44,724 nucleotides of DNA from Streptomyces montanisoli (GTDB taxonomy: Bacteria > Actinomycetota > Actinomycetes > Streptomycetales > Streptomycetaceae). Shown here in pieces: positions 16,853-23,932 of this stretch. The translations under genes were made by a program, and so were the position numbers. The stretch spans positions 1 to 44,724 of the forward strand of contig NZ_JAGIQL010000043.1 of NCBI RefSeq assembly GCF_017813245.1, in the 5' to 3' direction. How positions within the stretch are numbered: position 1 is the first letter of the stretch; each line of letters opens with the position of its first letter. The notes under the pieces are model-generated. The model did no database searches. It worked only from the letters and a program-made list of their open reading frames with translations, and was not told where the DNA came from.

Positions 16853-18910
16853 ATGCCCGACGCCCAGCCCGACGACGCCACCGACGTGAAGGCAGCGCTG
16901 CTCGCGCGCTCCAACCGCCTGGGTGGGGACCCCCGCAACACCAACTACGCGGGCGGCAACACCTCGGCGAAGGGGACACAACGCGACCCGGTGACCGGTG
17001 GCGAGACCGAGCTGATGTGGGTCAAGGGCTCGGGCGGCGACCTCGGCACGCTGACCGAGCAGGGCCTCGCGGTGCTGCGGCTCGACCGGCTGCGCGCGCT
17101 GACCGGTGTGTACCCGGGCGTGGAGCGCGAGGACGAGATGGTCGCGGCGTTCGACTACTGCCTGCACGGCAAGGGCGGCGCCGCCCCGTCGATCGACACC
17201 GCCATGCACGGCCTGGTGGACGCCCCGCACATCGACCACCTGCACCCGGACTCGGGCATCGCCCTCGCCTGCGCGGCCGACGGCGAGGAGCTGACGCGCG
17301 CGTGCTTCGGCGACCGTGTGGTGTGGGTGGACTGGCGCAGGCCCGGCTTCCAGCTCGGCCTGGACATCGCCGCGGTCAAGGAGGCCAACCCGCAGGCGAT
17401 CGGGTGTGTGCTCGGCGGGCACGGCATCACGGCGTGGGGCGAGACCTCGCAGGAGTGCGAGGCGAACTCGCTGCGGATCATCCAGGAGGCGGAGCGGTTC
17501 CTCGCCGAGCGCGGCAGGCCGGCGCCGTTCGGCCCGCCGATCGCCGGGTACGGGGCGCTGCCCGCCGGCGAGCGGCAGGCGCGCGCCGCCGCGCTCGCGC
17601 CGCTGCTGCGGGGGCTCGTGTCCACTGACCGGCCGCAGGTGGGGCACTTCACCGACGCGGAGCCCGTGCTCGACTTCCTGGCGCGCACGGAACACCCGCG
17701 CCTCGCCGCGCTCGGCACGTCCTGCCCCGACCACTTCCTGCGCACCAAGGTGCGGCCGATGGTGCTCGACCTGCCGCCGTCCGTCGAGCCGGCGGAGGCC
17801 GCCGCGCGACTGAGGGAGCTGCACGAGGAGTACCGCGCCGAGTACGCCGCCTACTACGAGCGCCACGCGGACGCCGGCTCCCCCGCGATGCGCGGCGCGG
17901 ACCCGGCGATCGTGCTGGTGCCGGGCGTCGGCATGTTCTCGTACGGCAAGGACAAGCAGACGGCGCGCGTGGCGGGCGAGTTCTACCTCAACGCGATCAA
18001 CGTGATGCGGGGAGCCGAGGCGGTCTCCACGTACCGGCCGATCGAGGAGTCGGAGAAGTTCCGCATCGAGTACTGGGCACTCGAGGAGGCCAAGCTGCGG
18101 CGGATGCCGGCGCCGAAGCCGCTGGCCACGCGGGTGGCGCTGGTGACGGGCGCGGGCTCGGGCATCGGCAGGGCGGTGGCGCAGCGGCTGGTGGCCGAGG
18201 GCGCCTGCGTGGTGGTCGCGGACCTCGACGGGGAGAGCGCGGCGACGGTCGCCAAGGCACTGGGCGGCCCGGACAAGGCCATCGCCGTGACGGTGGACGT
18301 GACGGACGAGGAGCAGATCGCCGCCGCGTTCCGCGAGGGCGTGCTCGCGTTCGGCGGCGTCGACCTGGTCGTCAACAACGCGGGCATCTCCATCTCCAAG
18401 CCGCTGCTGGAGACGAGCGCGCGCGACTGGGACCTCCAGCACGACATCATGGCGCGCGGTTCGTTCCTGGTCTCGCGCGAGGCTGCGCGGGTGATGACCG
18501 AGCAGGCGATGGGCGGCGACATCGTCTACATCGTGTCGAAGAACGGTGTGTTCGCCGGGCCCAACAACATCGCGTACTCGGCGACGAAGGCGGACCAGGC
18601 GCACCAGGTGCGGCTCCTGGCCGCCGAGTTGGGCGAGCACGGCATCCGTGTCAACGGCGTCAACCCCGACGGTGTGGTCAGGGGCTCCGGCATCTTCGCG
18701 GGCGGCTGGGGCGCGCAGCGCGCCGCGGTGTACGGGGTGCCGGAGGAGAAGCTCGGCGAGTTCTACGCGCAGCGGACACTGCTGAAGCGCGAGGTGCTGC
18801 CCGAGCACGTGGCGAACGCGGTGTTCGCGCTGACGGGCGGCGACCTGACACACACGACGGGGCTGCACGTCCCGGTGGACGCGGGCGTGGCGGCGGCGTT
18901 CCTGCGCTGA
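16853..18910 (+). CDS. Bifunctional rhamnulose-1-phosphate aldolase / short-chain dehydrogenase
   Basis: A 685-residue fusion. Residues 1 to about 410 are a class II aldolase: GGNTSAKG near the N-terminus, the zinc motif HIDHLHPDS and GGHGITAWGETS. Residues from about 420 on are an SDR dehydrogenase: ALVTGAGSGIGRAVAQRL for NAD, VVNNAGIS and the catalytic YSATKADQ. Known relatives cleave L-rhamnulose-1-phosphate to dihydroxyacetone phosphate and L-lactaldehyde and oxidise the lactaldehyde to lactate. The ATG at 16853 has AGGAG 8 nt upstream; the GTG at 16844 overlaps that site and is less likely. It has its own promoter with two LacI-type operators. No rhamnose isomerase or mutarotase is in the window. 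Confidence 0.93.
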   Translation: MPDAQPDDATDVKAALLARSNRLGGDPRNTNYAGGNTSAKGTQRDPVTGGETELMWVKGSGGDLGTLTEQGLAVLRLDRLRALTGVYPGVEREDEMVAAFDYCLHGKGGAAPSIDTAMHGLVDAPHIDHLHPDSGIALACAADGEELTRACFGDRVVWVDWRRPGFQLGLDIAAVKEANPQAIGCVLGGHGITAWGETSQECEANSLRIIQEAERFLAERGRPAPFGPPIAGYGALPAGERQARAAALAPLLRGLVSTDRPQVGHFTDAEPVLDFLARTEHPRLAALGTSCPDHFLRTKVRPMVLDLPPSVEPAEAAARLRELHEEYRAEYAAYYERHADAGSPAMRGADPAIVLVPGVGMFSYGKDKQTARVAGEFYLNAINVMRGAEAVSTYRPIEESEKFRIEYWALEEAKLRRMPAPKPLATRVALVTGAGSGIGRAVAQRLVAEGACVVVADLDGESAATVAKALGGPDKAIAVTVDVTDEEQIAAAFREGVLAFGGVDLVVNNAGISISKPLLETSARDWDLQHDIMARGSFLVSREAARVMTEQAMGGDIVYIVSKNGVFAGPNNIAYSATKADQAHQVRLLAAELGEHGIRVNGVNPDGVVRGSGIFAGGWGAQRAAVYGVPEEKLGEFYAQRTLLKREVLPEHVANAVFALTGGDLTHTTGLHVPVDAGVAAAFLR

Positions 18911-18945
18911 CGCGCGACCGTCTTCCCCGCTTCCCTGCCACCGCA

Positions 18946-18973
18946 GGCCCCGGACGCCGCGCCGTCCGGGGCC
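18946..18973 (+). terminator. Hairpin between the aldolase fusion gene and rhaB
   Basis: A perfect 11-bp stem (18946-18956 with 18963-18973) and a 6-nt loop lie only 18 nt before the rhaB start. It could terminate most transcripts after the aldolase gene or lower rhaB expression. Confidence 0.6.
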
Positions 18974-18990
18974 GTGAGAGCGCCTTCGAG

Positions 18991-20520
18991 GTGACCGTGC
19001 CGAGCTCCGCCGCCCACCCACCGTCCCCCACGCCCGCGTCCGCCGCCGCGTCCGGCCGCCTGCCGGCCTTCGCGGCGGTCGATCTCGGCGCGACGAGCGG
19101 CCGGGTGATGGTGGGCCGGCTGAGCGCGGCGGGCGGGCTGCGGCTGACGGAGGTGCACCGGTTCGCCAACCGGCCGGTGCGGCTGCCCGACGGGCTGCGG
19201 TGGGACGTTCTGGGGCTGTACGGGGATGTGCTGGAGGGCCTCGCGCAGGCGGCGCGTTCGGCGCGCGTGGTGTCGGTGGGCATCGACAGCTGGGCCGTGG
19301 ACTACGGGCTGCTCGACGCGTCCGGGCGGCTGCTGGGCAACCCGTACCACTACAGGGACACCAGGACGGAGGGGGTCGCGGACCGTCTTGAGCGGGTGCT
19401 TCCCGCGAAGGAGCTGTACGGGATCACCGGGCTGCAGCACCTGCCGTTCAACACGGTCTTCCAGCTCGCGGCGGAGGGGAGCTCGCCGCAGTGGAGTCTC
19501 GCGCGAACCCTGCTCATGATCCCCGACCTGCTGACGTACTGGCTGACAGGCAGCGTCGGCGCCGAGGCGACGAACGCGTCAACGACGGGCCTGTTCGACG
19601 CGCGCGAGGCGGCGTGGTCGAACACCGTGCTCGACCGGCTCGGCATCCCGCGCGGGCTGCTGCCGCCGCTGCGCTTTCCCGGCGACCGCGCGGGGACCCT
19701 GCGGCCCGAGGTGGCCGAGGCGACCGGGCTGCCGGGGGGCACGCCCGTGACGGCGGTGGCCTCGCACGACACCGCGTCGGCGGTGGTCGCCGTGCCCGCG
19801 ACGCAGGACGGCTTCGCCTACGTCTCCTGCGGGACCTGGTCGCTCGCCGGGCTCGAACTGGGGGCGCCCGTCATCGACGAGCGTGCCAGGGCCGCGAACT
19901 TCACCAACGAGCGGGGAATCGACGGCTCGATCCGCTTCCTGCGCAACATCATGGGGCTGTGGCTGCTGACGGAGACGCTGCGCACCTGGCGATCCCAAGG
20001 ACTGCCGTCGGAACTCGGGCCGCTGCTCGACGAGGCGGCCGCCGCCGAGCCGTTCGCCGCGCTGGTCGACCCCGACGACCCCTCGTTCCTGCCGCCGGGC
20101 GACATGCCGGCGCGGATCGCGGCGTACTGCGCGCGCACGGGCCAGCGTGCGCCGCGCGAGCAGGGGGCGGTGGTGCGCTGCATCCTGGAGTCCCTTGCGC
20201 TCGCGCACCGGGCGACGCTGCGGACCGCGGCGGAGCTCGCGGGCCGTGACGTGCGGGTGGTGCACCTGGTGGGCGGCGGCAGCCGCAACGAGCTGCTGTG
20301 CCGCCTGACGGCCGACGCCACGGGCCTGCCGGTGGTGGCGGGCCCGACGGAGGCGACGGCGCTGGGCAACGTCCTGGTGCAGGCGCGGGCGTACGGTCTG
20401 GTCGGCGACGTGCACGAGATGCGGGCACTGGTGGCGGCGGGCGAGCCGCTGCGCCGCTACGAGCCCTCGGGCAAGGAGAGCGCCTGGGCGGCCGCGGCCG
20501 CCCGCGTCGGCCTGCGCTGA
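18991..20520 (+). CDS. rhaB: Rhamnulokinase
   Basis: A 509-residue FGGY-family kinase that phosphorylates L-rhamnulose at C1, the step before the aldolase. Family marks are AAVDLGATSGRVMVGRL (phosphate 1 loop), IDSWAVDYGLLD, VASHDTASAVVAV, YVSCGTWSLAGLE and HLVGGGSRNELLCRLTADATG (adenosine site). The 'ATSGR' loop and 'SCGTWS' favour rhamnulokinase over xylulo- or glycerol kinase. The GTG at 18991 gives a loose Ala/Pro-rich leader of about 25 residues before the fold; a GTG at 18997 is an alternative. A hairpin separates it from the aldolase gene 80 bp upstream; readthrough from the LacI-controlled promoter is likely since no other promoter is obvious. Confidence 0.93.
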   Translation: MTVPSSAAHPPSPTPASAAASGRLPAFAAVDLGATSGRVMVGRLSAAGGLRLTEVHRFANRPVRLPDGLRWDVLGLYGDVLEGLAQAARSARVVSVGIDSWAVDYGLLDASGRLLGNPYHYRDTRTEGVADRLERVLPAKELYGITGLQHLPFNTVFQLAAEGSSPQWSLARTLLMIPDLLTYWLTGSVGAEATNASTTGLFDAREAAWSNTVLDRLGIPRGLLPPLRFPGDRAGTLRPEVAEATGLPGGTPVTAVASHDTASAVVAVPATQDGFAYVSCGTWSLAGLELGAPVIDERARAANFTNERGIDGSIRFLRNIMGLWLLTETLRTWRSQGLPSELGPLLDEAAAAEPFAALVDPDDPSFLPPGDMPARIAAYCARTGQRAPREQGAVVRCILESLALAHRATLRTAAELAGRDVRVVHLVGGGSRNELLCRLTADATGLPVVAGPTEATALGNVLVQARAYGLVGDVHEMRALVAAGEPLRRYEPSGKESAWAAAAARVGLR

Positions 20521-20736
20521 CCAGGCGCCAATCCGGCACTGCCCGCGGCCCGCCCGCCGACTGACGCGCAAGGCGACGCGACGTTCACGCGAACGCGCCC
20601 GCCGGGGCACTCACCCCTTGCACCCGCCGGTGACCTTCCTGGCGCGCCGGCGCAGGGCGGGCCCGATGCGCACGAGCACCCGCTTCTCGACACCGCCGAG
20701 CCGGCGCTTGCCGGGACGGCGGTATGCAACCTCCCC

Positions 20737-20766
20737 TTGACACGCCCGTGGCGTGACCGGCATTCT
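20737..20766 (+). promoter_or_regulatory. hyi promoter
   Basis: TTGACA (20737-20742), an 18-nt spacer and CATTCT (20761-20766). A second -10-like TACACT at 20782 sits between the two operator palindromes and may be used instead, by analogy with aceB and gcl. Confidence 0.5.
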
Positions 20767-20801
20767 TCCGGTAAGCAGAAATACACTTCCGCTATACGGA
20801 A
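20766..20801 (+). promoter_or_regulatory. Tandem TTCC-N7-GGAA operator of hyi
   Basis: TTCCGGTAAGCAGAA (20766-20780) and TTCCGCTATACGGAA (20787-20801) lie 21 bp apart with a 6-nt gap. The second is the best palindrome of the set and sits just ahead of the hyi start. The layout is the same as at aceB and gcl. Confidence 0.65.
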
Positions 20802-20805
20802 ATGG

Positions 20806-21636
20806 ATGCTGGATATCATGGTCTTCGACGAGCGCTACGCCGTGAACCTCTCGATGCTGTTCACCGAACTCCCCCTGCTCGACCGGCCCGCCGCGGCCGC
20901 CGCGGCCGGGTTCGGGGCCGTCGAGCTGTGGTGGCCGTGGACCGACACCGCCACGCCGCCGGCGAGTGACCTGGACGCCCTGCGCGAGGCGCTCACCGGG
21001 GCGGGCACCCGGCTCGTCGGGCTCAACTTCTACGCGGGCCGGCTGCCGGGGCCCGACCGCGGCGCGCTGTCCGTGCCCGGCCACGAGTCCGACCGGTTCA
21101 GGGCCAACATCGACGTCGCCGTCGACTTCGCGGCGTCCGTCGGCTGCAAGGCCCTCAACGCGCTCTACGGCAACCGCGTCGACGGCGTCGACCCCGCCGA
21201 GCAGGACGCGCTCGCGCTGGAGAACCTGGCGCTCGCGGCGCGCGCCGCGCACCGGGCCGGTGCCACCGTGCTGATCGAGGCGCTCAACGAGCCCGAGTCG
21301 CCGCGCTACCCGCTCGTCAGTGCGCCCGCCGCCGTCGAGGTCGTGGACCGCGTCAACGAGGCGACGGGCCTCGGCAACGCCGCCTTCCTGCTTGACCTCT
21401 ACCACCTGTCCATGAACGGGGAGGACCTGGCGGACGTCATCGACCGCTACGCCGCCAAGACCGGTCACGTCCAGATCGCCGACAACCCCGGCCGCGGCGC
21501 GCCCGGCACCGGGTCGCTCCCGCTCGCCGACCTCGTCGGCCGTCTGCGCAAGGCCGGATACGACGGCTGGGTCGGCCTGGAGTACAAGCCGGGCTCCCTG
21601 CCGAGCGGCGAGGCCTTCGGCTGGCTCGCCGCCTGA
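20806..21636 (+). CDS. hyi: Hydroxypyruvate isomerase
   Basis: A 276-residue xylose-isomerase-like TIM barrel that interconverts hydroxypyruvate and tartronate semialdehyde in glyoxylate metabolism. Hyi-specific segments are visible: YAVNLSMLFTELPLLDRP at the N-terminus, VLIEALNEPESPRYPL with a metal-binding Glu, FLLDLYHLSMNGEDL, HVQIADNPGRGAPGTG and WVGLEYKPG. The start is the ATG at 20806, with GGAA 4 nt upstream inside the operator; the ATG at 20818 would remove four residues and is also possible. The frame upstream of 20806 is promoter, not coding. It is followed 77 nt later by glxR, forming a two-gene glyoxylate operon. Confidence 0.94.
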   Translation: MLDIMVFDERYAVNLSMLFTELPLLDRPAAAAAAGFGAVELWWPWTDTATPPASDLDALREALTGAGTRLVGLNFYAGRLPGPDRGALSVPGHESDRFRANIDVAVDFAASVGCKALNALYGNRVDGVDPAEQDALALENLALAARAAHRAGATVLIEALNEPESPRYPLVSAPAAVEVVDRVNEATGLGNAAFLLDLYHLSMNGEDLADVIDRYAAKTGHVQIADNPGRGAPGTGSLPLADLVGRLRKAGYDGWVGLEYKPGSLPSGEAFGWLAA

Positions 21637-21713
21637 CCCGTTCACCGGCTGATCCCCTCCCCCGGCGCCCTCCCACGGCGCGCCGCTCCGAGCTTCCCGA
21701 AAGGCGCACACTC

Positions 21714-22604
21714 ATGACCGACCTTCCCAAGATCGCGTGGATCGGCCTCGGCATCATGGGCTCTCCCATGTCCGAGAACCTGATCAAGGCCGGTTACGCC
21801 GTGACCGGCCACACCCTGGAGCCCGCCAAGCTCGACCGCCTCGCCGCGGCGGGCGGCACCCCCGCCTCCTCGATCGCCGACGCGGTCAAGGACGCGGACG
21901 TCGTCATCACGATGGTTCCCGCCTCGCCGCAGGTGGAGGCCGTCGCGTACGGCCCCGACGGGATCCTCGCGCACGCCAGGCCCGGCACCCTGCTGATCGA
22001 CATGTCGTCGATCACGCCGCAGACGTCCGTCGATCTCGCGAAGGCCGGCGCCGAGAAGGGCCTGCGCGTCCTGGACGCACCGGTCTCGGGCGGCGAGGCC
22101 GGGGCCGTGGAGGCCGTCCTCTCCATCATGGTCGGCGGCGAGCGCGCCGACTTCGACGCCGCGAAGCCGCTGTTCGACGCGCTCGGCAAGACGGTCGTGC
22201 TGTGCGGCCCGCACGGCGCCGGCCAGACCGTGAAGGCGGCGAACCAGCTGATCGTCGCCGTCAACATCGAGGCGTGCGCGGAGGCGGTGGTCTTCCTGGA
22301 GAAGTCGGGCGTCGACCTGACCGCCGCGCTCGACGTGCTGAACGGCGGTCTCGCCGGGTCGACGGTGCTGACCCGGAAGAAGGACAACTTCCTGAACCGG
22401 GACTTCGCGCCGGGCTTCCGCATCGACCTGCACCACAAGGACATGGGCATCGTCACCGACGCCGCGCGCAACGTGGGCGCCGCCCTGCCGGTCGGCGCCG
22501 TGGTGGCCCAGCTCGTCGCGTCGCTGCGCGCGCAGGGGGACGGCGGGCTCGACCACTCCGCGCTGCTGCGCTCCGTGGAACGCCTCTCCGGCGAGCAGGC
22601 CTGA
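21714..22604 (+). CDS. glxR: Tartronate semialdehyde reductase
   Basis: A 296-residue beta-hydroxyacid dehydrogenase (2-hydroxy-3-oxopropionate reductase) that reduces tartronate semialdehyde to D-glycerate. Visible are WIGLGIMGSPMSENLIKAGY (NAD(P)-binding Rossmann loop), LDAPVSGGEAGAVE (substrate motif), KAANQLIVAVNIEACAEA with the catalytic Lys, and LHHKDMGIVTDAA. The ATG at 21714 has AAAGG upstream. It acts after Gcl and Hyi, and shares their operator-controlled transcription. A glycerate kinase is not in the window. Confidence 0.95.
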   Translation: MTDLPKIAWIGLGIMGSPMSENLIKAGYAVTGHTLEPAKLDRLAAAGGTPASSIADAVKDADVVITMVPASPQVEAVAYGPDGILAHARPGTLLIDMSSITPQTSVDLAKAGAEKGLRVLDAPVSGGEAGAVEAVLSIMVGGERADFDAAKPLFDALGKTVVLCGPHGAGQTVKAANQLIVAVNIEACAEAVVFLEKSGVDLTAALDVLNGGLAGSTVLTRKKDNFLNRDFAPGFRIDLHHKDMGIVTDAARNVGAALPVGAVVAQLVASLRAQGDGGLDHSALLRSVERLSGEQA

Positions 22605-22628
22605 CCTCACGGGGGCTCCAGCAGCCCT

Positions 22629-22645
22629 GAGCCCCTCAGGGGCTC
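22629..22645 (+). terminator. hyi-glxR terminator candidate
   Basis: A perfect 7-bp stem (22629-22635 with 22639-22645) and a 3-nt loop, 25 nt after the glxR stop. Confidence 0.45.
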
Positions 22646-22836
22646 CATGAGACCCCGGGCGGTGGTGGCGCCGACACCTGTCATGTCGCGCCCAGGCGCC
22701 GCCGCCGCCCGGTACCCCGCATGCGCGGGGCACCTCCGGGAGGGTGACCCGGAACAATTCCACACTGGGCCATTTGGTGGGCAAACACGTGACGCGCCAC
22801 CAGACTCCTTTCCCGGCCAGGCTCTCCGCCTACGTT

Positions 22837-22848
22837 TCTCATATGAGA
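22837..22848 (+). promoter_or_regulatory. Candidate operator of the aquaporin gene
   Basis: TCTCATATGAGA is a perfect 12-bp palindrome in an AT-rich patch 36 nt upstream of the aquaporin ATG, placed like a repressor site near +1. It differs from the TTCC-N7-GGAA motif. Confidence 0.45.
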
Positions 22849-22883
22849 TGGACGGGCGTGTTCCATCCGACCATGGAGGGCTG

Positions 22884-23792
22884 ATGGCTGAGCGCAGTGC
22901 GGAACACGGTTCGCGTAGACGCGGTTACCGGTTCGGTCTGGGCGGCGAATTGATCGCCGAATTCCTGGGCACGTTCGTTCTGATCCTGTTGGGCTGCGGT
23001 TCGGTCGCCGTCGCGGTCGCCGGTCTGCCGGGTTCGGGGCGCCAGGCCGCGCCGTTCGGAGCCGCGGACTGGCTCATCATCTCCTGGGGCTGGGGTCTCG
23101 CCGTCGTGTTCGGCGTGTACGTCGCCGGCGGCATCAGCGGGGCGCACATCAACCCCGCGGTGACCCTGGCCTTGGCCGTCCGGCGGACCTTCCCCTGGCG
23201 CAAGATCCCCGCCTACTGGGTGTCGCAGGTCTTCGGCGCCTTCGTCGCCGCGGCTCTCGTCTACGCGATGTACCACTGGGCGATCGACGCGTTCGACCAC
23301 AAGGCCCATCTCACCCGGGAGAATTCCCTTTCCACGTACTCGATCTTCGCGACCTTCCCCGCCGAGTACTTCGGGAGTTCGTGGTGGGGTCCGCTGCTCG
23401 ACCAGATCGTGGGCACCGGAGTCCTGGTGCTGCTGATCTGCGCGATCAGCGACACCAAGAATGTGGCGCCGGAGTCCAATCTCGGACCGTTCCTCATCGG
23501 TCTGGTCGTCGTGGTGATCGGGCTGGCCATCGGCACGAACGCCGGGTACGCCATCAACCCCGCACGTGATTTCGGTCCACGCCTGCTCGCCTATGCCGAG
23601 GGCTGGGGAAGGATCGCGTTCCCGGGTAAATACCAGTGGTTCACCAGCTATTGGTGGATTCCCATCGCGGGACCGCTCATCGGCGGTGTCGTCGGAGCGG
23701 TGGCGTACGACCAGATGATCACCCCGGCGATCAAGGCCATCGGCAGCCGGCCGAAGGCCAGCCGGGTCGTCGAGGAGCCCGAGGAGAAGTAG
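22884..23792 (+). CDS. MIP family aquaglyceroporin
   Basis: A 302-residue channel with six membrane helices and two half-helices. Both selectivity motifs are seen: HINPAVTLAL and YAINPARDFGPR. The Asp after the second NPA favours the glycerol-facilitator (GlpF) branch over water-only channels. The ATG at 22884 has GGAGGG directly upstream; the long upstream open frame is leader. No glycerol kinase or glycerol-3-phosphate dehydrogenase is nearby, unlike the usual actinomycete glycerol operon. Given its neighbours, urea, glycerate-related or other small neutral solutes from purine breakdown are possible cargo. It has its own palindrome upstream and converges with the peptide-export genes. Confidence 0.9.
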   Translation: MAERSAEHGSRRRGYRFGLGGELIAEFLGTFVLILLGCGSVAVAVAGLPGSGRQAAPFGAADWLIISWGWGLAVVFGVYVAGGISGAHINPAVTLALAVRRTFPWRKIPAYWVSQVFGAFVAAALVYAMYHWAIDAFDHKAHLTRENSLSTYSIFATFPAEYFGSSWWGPLLDQIVGTGVLVLLICAISDTKNVAPESNLGPFLIGLVVVVIGLAIGTNAGYAINPARDFGPRLLAYAEGWGRIAFPGKYQWFTSYWWIPIAGPLIGGVVGAVAYDQMITPAIKAIGSRPKASRVVEEPEEK

Positions 23793-23830
23793 CGGCCCGG
23801 GGCGGGCCACGTGCCACGCCCCGAGGACCG

Positions 23831-23862
23831 CGGCGCCCTGCCACGCCGGCGGCAGGGCGCCG
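23831..23862. terminator. Terminator between aquaporin and exporter genes
   Basis: A perfect 12-bp stem (23831-23842 with 23851-23862) and an 8-nt loop between convergent stop codons. Confidence 0.7.
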
Positions 23863-23871
23863 TCGCGCGCG

Positions 23872-23930
23872 GCTCGGGCCTCTGCCGCTCGGGCCTCTGC
23901 CGCTCGGGCCTTGGCCGCTCGGGCCTTGCC
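23872..23930. repeat. Four 15-bp tandem repeats
   Basis: GCTCGGGCCTCTGCC occurs twice exactly and twice with changes (23872, 23887, 23902, 23917). The array ends 3 nt from the stop of the exporter gene and appears non-coding. Confidence 0.7.
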
Positions 23931-23932
23931 GC

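Noticed and set aside
20611..20763. Basic 50-residue minus-strand frame between rhaB and hyi
   Set aside because: Overlaps the hyi promoter, has no ribosome site and no recognisable similarity.
23872..23930. CRISPR-like repeat array
   Set aside because: The repeats are adjacent 15-bp units without spacers.
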